Shown here: positions 1-4,866 of the stretch, piece after piece
Layout: every line of letters starts with the position of its first letter
Position numbering within the stretch: the first letter of the stretch is position 1
Source: an uncultured Geobacteraceae bacterium
Lineage (GTDB): Bacteria; Desulfobacterota; Desulfuromonadia; Desulfuromonadales; Geopsychrobacteraceae
DNA length: 6,462 nt
NCBI GenBank assembly: GCA_937958075.1
Contig: CALFFB010000287.1
Span: 1 to 6,462, forward strand
Direction: 5' to 3'
Program-made: the position numbers and the translations under genes
Notes under the pieces: generated by a model
Database searches by the model: none
Told to the model about the DNA's origin: nothing
The model's input: only the letters and a program-made list of their open reading frames with translations

Positions 1-37
1 AGAAAGGGGATGGAAGAAGGTGCCGGTGTAGCACAAA

Positions 38-59
38 GAGTGCGCGAAGAGTGCGCGAA
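38..59. repeat. 11-bp perfect tandem duplication
   Basis: The unit GAGTGCGCGAA occurs twice in direct succession (38-48 and 49-59). It lies just beyond the tRNA-Phe terminator at the window edge. No function is evident. It could belong to the 3' end of an upstream gene cut off by the window or be non-coding. Confidence 0.55.
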
Positions 60-66
60 AGATAAC

Positions 67-99
67 AAAAAAGCAGCGACCGTGTAAGTCGCTGCTTTT
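67..99 (-). terminator. Rho-independent terminator of tRNA-Phe
   Basis: An 8-bp perfect stem (GCAGCGAC at 73-80 with GTCGCTGC at 88-95) encloses a 7-base loop. Read leftward, the stem is followed by six T residues (complement of 67-72). A-T pairs extend the stem on both sides, and TTTTA follows on the plus strand, so it may work in both directions. It begins about 10 bases past the encoded CCA of the tRNA, as expected for a single-gene tRNA transcript. Confidence 0.85.
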
Positions 100-109
100 A
101 TTGTGTTTA

Positions 110-185
<76 letters not shown>

Positions 186-199
186 AAAAACGAATCCCG

Positions 200-228
200 T
201 TTATAACCAAAGGGTGTGGCACTGTCAA
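200..228 (-). promoter_or_regulatory. Sigma-70 promoter of tRNA-Phe
   Basis: Read on the minus strand there is a perfect -35 TTGACA (complement of 223-228), a 17-base spacer and a -10 TATAAA (complement of 200-205, 5 of 6 to consensus). Transcription would start near 193, a few bases before the mature tRNA 5' end at 185. The bases after the -10 are GC-rich (CGGG), a discriminator type common at stable-RNA promoters under stringent control; that regulatory point is inference. Confidence 0.85.
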
Positions 229-332
229 GCAAAAATAACGGGCCGTGGGCGGGGGTGATAAGGAGATTTTTCCCTTGCATTGTCATTGCCGGCTTGTGTA
301 GTCTGTGCCGATCTGAACACAAGGATAGAGAT

Positions 333-416
333 ATGATGACCGTGGCTTTTTATCGCAGCTTTTTCTTTTGGTTTTTCGGCTTTTATCGGCCGTCTGCCGG
401 GGAAGGGTGCGCGTAA
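333..416 (+). CDS. Aromatic-rich leader peptide of aroF (27 aa)
   Basis: A short reading frame starts at ATG 333 (a second ATG follows at once) with AAGGA at 321-325, 7 bases upstream, and stops with TAA at 414-416. The peptide begins MMTVAFYRS. The 13 codons from 348 to 386 read F-Y-R-S-F-F-F-W-F-F-G-F-Y: seven Phe, two Tyr and one Trp, so 10 of 13 are aromatic. This composition is diagnostic of attenuation leaders; E. coli PheL is a similar short peptide with seven Phe. It precedes a hairpin set, a terminator and the gene for the first enzyme of aromatic synthesis. Its likely role is to stall the ribosome when charged tRNA-Phe (and perhaps Tyr and Trp) is scarce; the peptide itself probably has no function. 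The frame is open further upstream, but only ATG 333 has a Shine-Dalgarno. I could not fix the promoter: a weak candidate is TTGCAT 275-280 with TGTAGT 297-302. Confidence 0.8.
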   Translation: MMTVAFYRSFFFWFFGFYRPSAGEGCA

Positions 417-520
417 ATCACCACACAAACCATGGCAGAACGGCTTGCAAAAGGTTCTCCCATGGTGTTTCGTCTGTAATAGAGTACGTGAAGGCCGCCG
501 GGAGACCAGGCGGCCTTTTT
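388..520 (+). promoter_or_regulatory. aroF transcription attenuator (alternative RNA hairpins)
   Basis: Mutually exclusive helices can be drawn by hand. Helix 1:2 pairs 389-398 with 434-444: 10 Watson-Crick pairs, one bulged A at 439, and G-U pairs at each end. Helix 2:3 pairs 429-441 with 454-466: 12 pairs and one C-C mismatch. Helix 3:T pairs 453-461 with 500-507, the terminator loop: 8 pairs with one bulged U. The terminator pairs 491-499 with 509-517. Each helix excludes the next. A ribosome stalled on the Phe run (360-377) would leave segment 1 free, favouring 1:2, then 3:T, and readthrough. A ribosome reaching the stop at 414-416 would cross segment 1, favouring 2:3 and termination. The pairings are seen in the sequence; the switching order is inference. 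No T-box consensus is present. Confidence 0.65.
491..520 (+). terminator. Rho-independent attenuator terminator before aroF
   Basis: A 7-bp all-GC stem (GGCCGCC at 493-499 with GGCGGCC at 509-515) encloses a 9-base loop and is followed at once by five T residues (516-520). Two further A-T pairs can extend it. It sits 36 bases upstream of the aroF ATG and downstream of the leader peptide stop, so it would end transcription before the structural gene unless antagonised. Confidence 0.85.
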
Positions 521-555
521 GCCTTCAACTGTCGATGTCGACAAAGGAGTGCAGC

Positions 556-1578
556 ATGATCATTGTGATGAAAAAAGGGGCGGAACAGCAACAGCTGGCA
601 GCGGTCGAGGCGAAAATTGTGGAGATGGGTTATCAGCCCCATGTCATTTACGGCGAAACCCGCAATGTCGTCGGCGCTGTCGGTGAGGAGCGGGGCAAGG
701 AGAAGTTGCAGATTCTGCAATCGATGCCGGGGGTTGAGAACGTTGTTCCGATTCTGAAGCCGTACAAGCTGGCAAGCCTTGAGGTGCAGCCGGAGCCGAG
801 TTGTGTCGAGATTGCCCCCGGCCTGACCATCGGCGGCAAGGAGTTTGTGGTTGTGGCCGGGCCCTGCGCCGTGGAAACCCGCGAGCAGATCTGTGAAACG
901 GCAACGGCGGTGAAAAGCGCCGGTGCGCGTCTGTTGCGCGGTGGTGCCTTCAAGCCGCGCACCAGCCCCTATTCCTTCCAGGGAATGGAGGAGGAGGGCT
1001 TGAAGCTGCTGGCGGAAGCGCGGGAGCTGACGGGCCTGCCCATTGTCACCGAGGTGGTGAATCCGCGCGATGTCGAACTGGTGGCCCGCTACGCCGACGT
1101 GATGCAGGTCGGCGCCCGCAATACCCAGAATTTCGCCCTGCTGAAGATGCTCGGCCAGCTCGACAAGCCGATCCTTCTCAAGCGCGGCATGGCGACCACC
1201 ATTCAGGAATTTCTCATGAGCGCCGAATATATCCTGTCGGAGGGCAATCGACGGGTGATCCTGTGCGAGCGCGGCATTCGCACCTTTGAAACGGCCACCC
1301 GCAACACCCTCGATATTTCCGCGGTGCCGGTGCTCAAGCAGCAGACCCACCTGCCGGTGATGATCGATCCGTCCCACGCCACGGGGCATGCGGCCCTGGT
1401 GCCGTCCATGTGTTATGCCGCTGCTGCCGCCGGGGCCGATGGTCTGCTGGTGGAGGTGCACCCCTGTCCGGAAAATGCGACCAGCGACGGGCCGCAATCC
1501 CTGCGCCCCGGTGATTTCGCGACGATGATGAAGAAGCTGCGGGCTTTTGTCGAGGTGTGCGAGCGCACCCTGGCCTGA
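556..1578 (+). CDS. aroF: 3-deoxy-7-phosphoheptulonate (DAHP) synthase, type I-beta
   Basis: This cytoplasmic enzyme condenses phosphoenolpyruvate with erythrose-4-phosphate, the entry step of the shikimate pathway. The protein has 340 residues, close to the 338 of the Thermotoga maritima enzyme, which it resembles throughout. Residues 1-70 form a ferredoxin-like (ACT-like) domain ending in the typical ILKPYKL segment. In the Thermotoga enzyme this domain mediates feedback inhibition by tyrosine. The TIM-barrel catalytic domain covers about 85-340, with KPRTSPYSFQG at 133-143 and LLKRG at 207-211. Metal ligands are Cys104 (AGPC), His274 (DPSH), Glu300 (VEVHP) and Asp311 (SDG). I chose ATG 556 because AAGGAG (544-549) lies 6 bases upstream and homologues start with the same M-I-(I/V)-V pattern. 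The frame stays open upstream to 445, but that would translate the terminator. It is probably the first structural gene of an operon with the small gene and serC, controlled by the leader-peptide attenuator. Confidence 0.96.
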   Translation: MIIVMKKGAEQQQLAAVEAKIVEMGYQPHVIYGETRNVVGAVGEERGKEKLQILQSMPGVENVVPILKPYKLASLEVQPEPSCVEIAPGLTIGGKEFVVVAGPCAVETREQICETATAVKSAGARLLRGGAFKPRTSPYSFQGMEEEGLKLLAEARELTGLPIVTEVVNPRDVELVARYADVMQVGARNTQNFALLKMLGQLDKPILLKRGMATTIQEFLMSAEYILSEGNRRVILCERGIRTFETATRNTLDISAVPVLKQQTHLPVMIDPSHATGHAALVPSMCYAAAAAGADGLLVEVHPCPENATSDGPQSLRPGDFATMMKKLRAFVEVCERTLA

Positions 1579-1630
1579 TGGTCAGCGCCTGTCCGCAGAA
1601 GAAAATTCCCTGATTTTTTAAAGGAGTGAC

Positions 1631-1894
1631 ATGTATCTGGTTCCCTTGACCCAACTGGAAAGCGTGGAATTGCTGGTTCACAGCCTGCGAGCGGCGGGCG
1701 GTGAGGTTGACTGCACGCACTGCCCGGCGTATCGGGTGTGTATGAAGCAGTGTCTGAGTATTGCTGATGGGGTGGAAAAAATGATGCGGGAAGGAACCTT
1801 GCCGCATCTGCTGGACAAGGATGGACAACCTTCGGCGCCGGAGGATGATTCCGATCCGCCCAAGGGTGGCGGTGGCTTGCGGGTCGTGAAATAG
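1631..1894 (+). CDS. Small four-cysteine protein of unknown function (87 aa)
   Basis: I do not recognise this family. The start is supported by AAGGAG at 1621-1626, 4 bases before the ATG. The N-terminal half is predicted helical. Four cysteines, C28, C31, C37 and C41, form C-x2-C-x5-C-x3-C (core CTHCPAYRVCMKQC), a spacing that could bind zinc or an iron-sulphur cluster. The C-terminal third (about 63-82) is acidic, then Pro/Gly-rich (DDSDPPKGGGG) and probably disordered. There is no signal peptide or membrane segment. It follows aroF by 52 bases and precedes serC by 74 bases, with no terminator on either side, so co-transcription is likely. It could be a metal-binding regulator or accessory factor; that is speculation. 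Reality of the gene is supported by a good ribosome binding site and gene-like spacing. Confidence 0.8.
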   Translation: MYLVPLTQLESVELLVHSLRAAGGEVDCTHCPAYRVCMKQCLSIADGVEKMMREGTLPHLLDKDGQPSAPEDDSDPPKGGGGLRVVK

Positions 1895-1968
1895 TCATGT
1901 CGCATGTGTTCAGCGCAGGTTCTGGCCGGTGCTGAATCATTGGCAAATTCTTGCAACGGGGTTCAACG

Positions 1969-3060
1969 ATGAGCAACAGAGTTTATAATTTTGGTGCCGG
2001 GCCGGCCATGTTGCCGGAACCGGTCATGCGGCGTATTCAGGAAGAATGGCTCGACTATCGGGGGATGGGGGTGTCCATTATCGAAATCAGCCATCGGGCC
2101 AAAGAGTTCACCGATGTTCTCGACCAGGCGCTGGTCCTTTTTCGTGAGCTGGCCGGGGTACCGGACAATTACCGGCTTCTGTTCATGCATGGTGGCGCGC
2201 GGATGCAGTTTTCGGCTTTGCCCCTGAACCTCGCGGGGCGGGTGCCGGGGCGCAAGTGCCTGTATGCTGAAACCGGAAATTTCGCCAGGGTCGCGGCGGT
2301 GGAGGCGGAAAAATTCTGTCAGGTCAAGACGGTCGTCAGCAGCGCCGCAACCAGCTATGACCGGATTCCCGAGCTGCCGTTGGCGTTGATCGATCAGGAC
2401 GCGGCCTATGTGCATATCACCAGCAACAATACTATTTACGGTACCCGCTGGCAGCAGTTTCCCGATGGCGGGCAGGTGCCGGTGGTTGCCGACATGACTT
2501 CGGAGCTGCTGTCGCGGCGGATTGACTATAACCGCTTTGGCGTCGTCTATGCCGGACTGCAGAAAAACCTCGGACCGTCGGGCGTGGCGATGGTCATTGT
2601 CCGCGAGGATCTCCTCGGCCACGCTGACAAAGCTACGCCGACGCTCCTTGATTATGCCCAGTGCGCCAGGGACAACTCCCTGACCAACACCGCCAACACC
2701 TTCGCCATCTACGTGGTCAAGCTGGTGCTGGAATGGCTGCGCGAGCAGGGTGGCGTTGAGGCCATGGAGAAGGTCAACGAAACCAAGGCGGCGCGCCTCT
2801 ATCGGGTCATCGATGCCGGTGATTTCTATCGTGGCATCGCTCTGCCGGAGCATCGTTCCATCATGAATGTCCCCTTTGTTTTGGCGGACGAGCAGCTGAC
2901 CGCGGCATTTCTTGAAGAAGCGGCGGCGCAGGGGCTCTACGCCCTGCCGGGCTATCGCAGCGTCGGTGGCGTGCGGGCGTCCATCTACAACCCCATGCCG
3001 ATGGCGGGGGTCGAGGCCCTGGCCCAGTTCATGGAGGAGTTTGCACGGCGCAACGGTTGA
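1969..3060 (+). CDS. serC: Phosphoserine aminotransferase
   Basis: This PLP-dependent class V aminotransferase converts 3-phosphohydroxypyruvate and glutamate to O-phosphoserine and 2-oxoglutarate. In many bacteria it also acts in pyridoxine synthesis. At 363 residues it nearly matches E. coli SerC (362). Family motifs in order: NFGAGPAMLP (7-16), SHRAKEF (41-47), HGGARMQF (74-81, like the HGGxRxQF segment of E. coli SerC), TSNNTIYGT (151-159), the PLP-lysine segment YAGLQKNLGPSG with Lys199, SLTNTANTFAIY (237-248), and GYRSVGGVRASIYNPMP (328-344). I chose ATG 1969 over the in-frame TTG at 1951 because homologues begin just before the YNFxAGPA motif; the Shine-Dalgarno is weak (GGGG at 1958-1961). 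It is the last gene of the putative aroF operon, followed by a strong terminator. Its link to aroF parallels the serC-aroA operon of E. coli. The partner enzyme SerA is encoded 1.8 kb downstream. Confidence 0.96.
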   Translation: MSNRVYNFGAGPAMLPEPVMRRIQEEWLDYRGMGVSIIEISHRAKEFTDVLDQALVLFRELAGVPDNYRLLFMHGGARMQFSALPLNLAGRVPGRKCLYAETGNFARVAAVEAEKFCQVKTVVSSAATSYDRIPELPLALIDQDAAYVHITSNNTIYGTRWQQFPDGGQVPVVADMTSELLSRRIDYNRFGVVYAGLQKNLGPSGVAMVIVREDLLGHADKATPTLLDYAQCARDNSLTNTANTFAIYVVKLVLEWLREQGGVEAMEKVNETKAARLYRVIDAGDFYRGIALPEHRSIMNVPFVLADEQLTAAFLEEAAAQGLYALPGYRSVGGVRASIYNPMPMAGVEALAQFMEEFARRNG

Positions 3061-3086
3061 CCTTTGGTCTGAACGTCAGATTCACC

Positions 3087-3120
3087 AAAAAGACCACCTT
3101 GAAAGGGTGGTCTTTTTTTT
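3087..3120. terminator. Bidirectional rho-independent terminator between serC and the PilZ gene
   Basis: An 8-bp stem (AGACCACC at 3091-3098 with GGTGGTCT at 3106-3113) is followed by a run of T to 3120. On the 5' side AAAA at 3087-3090 extends pairing and supplies a T-run when read leftward. It lies 27 bases after the serC stop and 29 bases beyond the stop of the convergent PilZ gene, so it probably ends both transcripts. Confidence 0.92.
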
Positions 3121-3148
3121 GTGGCGCAGGTTAAGTAACAGGCTTCAA

Positions 3149-3544
3149 CTACTGCTGTTTCTTCTCTTTGATGGGCAAAGGCGCCTGGGTATAGAGGCGG
3201 ATAAAAGAGCGCAGCTGATGTTGCTGCTCCGTTGTCAGCGTATCAAACTGGACACTGCCGCGGCGCACCGGCACCGGAGTGTCTTTGAGGCGATAATCGG
3301 ACACCGCCTTGATGGGAAGTTCCTCGGCGATGAGTTCATGATTGTGATAAAGGCTGACCTCTTTGACATCGGAGCGTTTGAGCTTCTGTCCAAGGTAGCG
3401 AAAGGAGAGTCCGCCTTCACTGATGTCCATGATATGGTAAGGCAGGGATTCGGGCCCCCGGTCGATGAGTACCAGAGCCCTGTCTACCGCCTTGAAGCGC
3501 TGCTTTTCTCTGGCCGGACTGTATTGAATACGGCTTTTTTCCAT
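3149..3544 (-). CDS. Single-domain PilZ protein (putative c-di-GMP receptor)
   Basis: This is a 131-residue soluble protein with the two sequence hallmarks of PilZ domains: RxxxR at residues 12-16 (REKQR) and D/NxSxxG at 40-45 (DISEGG). Together these bind cyclic di-GMP in characterised members. Alternating beta-strand segments follow (GGLSFRYLG, VKEVSLYHN, LPIKAVSDYR, RGSVQF) and a C-terminal helix (about 104-118) ends in a Lys/Gln-rich tail. There is no membrane or output domain, so it would act through protein contacts or by sensing c-di-GMP; the target is unknown. I chose ATG 3544, with a weak GCGGGA upstream. A GTG at 3586 would add 14 residues but lies inside the palindrome 3566-3590 and has no Shine-Dalgarno. 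It is convergent with serC, divergent from the VanZ-like gene, and probably monocistronic. Confidence 0.85.
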   Translation of the reverse strand: MEKSRIQYSPAREKQRFKAVDRALVLIDRGPESLPYHIMDISEGGLSFRYLGQKLKRSDVKEVSLYHNHELIAEELPIKAVSDYRLKDTPVPVRRGSVQFDTLTTEQQHQLRSFIRLYTQAPLPIKEKKQQ

Positions 3545-3565
3545 AGGGCATCCCGCTCGGGTTTG

Positions 3566-3590
3566 TTTTGTGTCGTCCGACGACACAAAA
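3566..3590. promoter_or_regulatory. Perfect 25-bp palindrome, putative operator of the PilZ gene
   Basis: The half-site TTTTGTGTCGTC (3566-3577) and its exact reverse complement GACGACACAAAA (3579-3590) flank one central base. The site lies 22-46 bases upstream of the PilZ start codon. A further half-site, GTGTCGT, occurs at 3611-3617 in the same orientation as the left arm, 41 bp (about four helical turns) away. No T-run follows on either strand, so it is not a usual terminator. A dimeric repressor or activator site is the simplest reading. The cognate regulator is unknown to me. Confidence 0.6.
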
Positions 3591-3702
3591 GGGGGACAAT
3601 TCGGGTTGCGGTGTCGTGTTTTACATTAGCTGATACTATCGCAAAATGCAATTTATATACCCCAGGGTTTGCGTCGATGATGGCAGGATGATCACCGGCA
3701 CT

Positions 3703-3715
3703 CATTTGGCAAATG
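3703..3715. promoter_or_regulatory. Short palindrome upstream of the VanZ-like gene
   Basis: CATTTG and CAAATG form a perfect 6-bp inverted repeat around one G. It lies about 110 bases upstream of the VanZ-like ATG, within the AT-richer divergent intergenic region 3587-3821. It may be an operator half-pair. A site of this size can arise by chance. No clear promoter for the VanZ-like gene was found in this region. Confidence 0.25.
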
Positions 3716-3821
3716 TTGCGCAATTCAACAACTTAAGGTAGAAGATGGGGTCTGAAACGCTCCTTGGTTCAGAGAAAGGCATCCTTTGCGCAGTGTCGAA
3801 AAATATTACAGTCGGGTAGGC

Positions 3822-4787
3822 ATGGCGGGTCTGAGTCGCCACCAGATTGGTCTGGTTCTGCCTCCGGCCGTGCTTTGTGTGGTTCTGCTGTTTGTCGGAG
3901 GACCCGGCCCCGACGCCCTGCGTTCGGTGCGTTTTGCCTGGCTGGCCGGCCACCTGGTCTGTTTTGCCCTGTGGTCGTATCTGTACCTGGCCTGGCGCGG
4001 TCATCTTGCCGTCTGGCGGCAGTGGTTTGAGGTGACCCTCTTCTGCCTTGTCGTCGGCGGCGCGGTCGAATTGCTGCAGGGACAGACCGGACGCGAACCG
4101 AGCTGGCAGGATCTGTATCATGATCTTCTCGGCGGTTGGCTGGTTCTGGTTTTTTATGGGCAGCATCACCGGCGATGGTCACTGTTTAGAGGCCTTTTGA
4201 TCCAGTTTCCCGTCGTTGTCCTGACGGCTCTGGCGTTGCTCCCCCTGGCCAGAGCTGTGGTCGATGATCTGATTGCCTATCGTCAGTTTCCCCTGCTGTC
4301 CGGCTTTGAAACCCCTTTTGAGCACACCCGCTGGATCGGCAAATCGACACGGCAGATCGCTTCGACCATCGCTCACACCGGGGAGGGTGCCCTGCAGGTG
4401 ACCCTGTCGGCGGGTCGCTATCCCGGTGTCTTTCTGCAGTATTTTCCTGCGGACTGGCGCTCCTACGCAGCCTTGAGCCTGCGTGTCTATCACCCCGGCA
4501 GTGATGAGCTTGAGCTGCATCTGCGCATCCACGATCAGGCGCACCGCCTGTCGGGCAATGCCCACGGTGACCGCTACAATCGGTCGGTCACCCTGCAACC
4601 GGGGTGGAATCATCTGGTCACGCCCCTGACTGCGGTTGCGGACGCACCGCGCGACCGTTCTTTCGATTTGCAGCGGGTGGCCGGCGTCGGCCTGTTTGCG
4701 GTCTATCTGGACGAGCCCCAGGTGATTTATCTCGACGAGGTGCGCCTGCTGGCGAACGAGGGTGCCGGTGAGGGTTTATCCGATTGA
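3822..4787 (+). CDS. VanZ-like membrane protein with C-terminal carbohydrate-binding-type beta-sandwich
   Basis: From ATG 3822 the protein has 321 residues. The N-terminal 145 residues contain about five hydrophobic segments (roughly 9-26, 37-57, 70-86, 102-114, 124-145). They carry the VanZ-family signature ELLQGQTGREPSWQDLYHD around 83-101, with Glu83, Gln86, Arg91, Ser94 and Asp97. Residues about 158-311 look like an all-beta galactose-binding-type domain: it opens with GFETPFEHTRWIG, has the core LHLRIHDQAH and PGWNHLVTPL, and ends YLDEVRLL. That domain is probably outside the membrane. VanZ gives low-level teicoplanin resistance in enterococci by an unclear route; the wider family has no settled function, so resistance should not be assumed. 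The start is uncertain: ATG 3822 has no good Shine-Dalgarno, whereas TTG 3786 (12 residues longer) has AAAGG 6 bases upstream. It ends inside the serA -35 box and is transcribed in the same direction as serA. Confidence 0.82.
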   Translation: MAGLSRHQIGLVLPPAVLCVVLLFVGGPGPDALRSVRFAWLAGHLVCFALWSYLYLAWRGHLAVWRQWFEVTLFCLVVGGAVELLQGQTGREPSWQDLYHDLLGGWLVLVFYGQHHRRWSLFRGLLIQFPVVVLTALALLPLARAVVDDLIAYRQFPLLSGFETPFEHTRWIGKSTRQIASTIAHTGEGALQVTLSAGRYPGVFLQYFPADWRSYAALSLRVYHPGSDELELHLRIHDQAHRLSGNAHGDRYNRSVTLQPGWNHLVTPLTAVADAPRDRSFDLQRVAGVGLFAVYLDEPQVIYLDEVRLLANEGAGEGLSD

Positions 4788-4813
4788 CAAGAATGCCCGG
4801 CGGAACATAAAAT
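4784..4813 (+). promoter_or_regulatory. Sigma-70 promoter of serA
   Basis: A perfect -35 TTGACA (4784-4789) overlaps the TGA stop of the VanZ-like gene. After an 18-base spacer comes TAAAAT (4808-4813), 5 of 6 to the -10 consensus. Transcription would start near 4820, giving an untranslated leader of about 47 bases. serA therefore need not depend on readthrough from upstream. Confidence 0.75.
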
Positions 4814-4818
4814 CCAGC

Positions 4819-4851
4819 TTTTTTGCAGACGCCGTTAACGGGTTTTTTGCA
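4819..4851 (+). repeat. Direct repeat in the serA leader
   Basis: TTTTTTGCA occurs at 4819-4827 and again at 4843-4851, flanking the 10-bp palindrome CCGTTAACGG (4832-4841). All of this falls between the predicted transcription start and the serA Shine-Dalgarno. The palindrome has almost no loop and is too weak to be a convincing terminator. A regulatory role is possible but unproven. Confidence 0.35.
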
Positions 4852-4866
4852 CAGAAAGGCTAGCCG

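Noticed and set aside
1..87. 3' end of an upstream plus-strand gene (frame open from 1 to a TAA at 85-87, or another frame ending at 63-65)
   Set aside because: Two competing frames are open over this short stretch and neither shows a recognisable protein end. The first runs into the terminator stem, so no partial gene can be supported.
445..555. N-terminal extension of aroF to an upstream start
   Set aside because: It would translate through the attenuator terminator. The added 37 residues do not match DAHP synthases, and the ATG at 556 has a good Shine-Dalgarno.
388..555. T-box or other riboswitch controlling aroF
   Set aside because: No T-box consensus or known aptamer core is visible. 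The aromatic-rich translated leader explains the terminator better.
418..1497. Long antisense open frame (359 codons) opposite aroF
   Set aside because: It lies across a confidently identified aroF and the attenuator, its protein is His/Gln/Arg-rich without family motifs, and such frames are usual opposite GC-rich genes.
1909..1936. Hairpin TTCAGC/GCTGAA between the four-cysteine gene and serC as a terminator
   Set aside because: The stem has only 6 bp, the loop is large and no T-run follows.
1951..1968. TTG start for serC six codons upstream
   Set aside because: Homologues begin directly before the YNFxAGPA motif, and ATG 1969 fits the family length.
1963..2853. Antisense open frame (296 codons) opposite serC
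   Set aside because: It mirrors serC codons; no motif, promoter or Shine-Dalgarno supports it.
3706..3719. Sigma-54-like promoter TTGGCA...TTGC upstream of the VanZ-like gene
   Set aside because: The GG and GC elements are 10 bases apart instead of the required 12.
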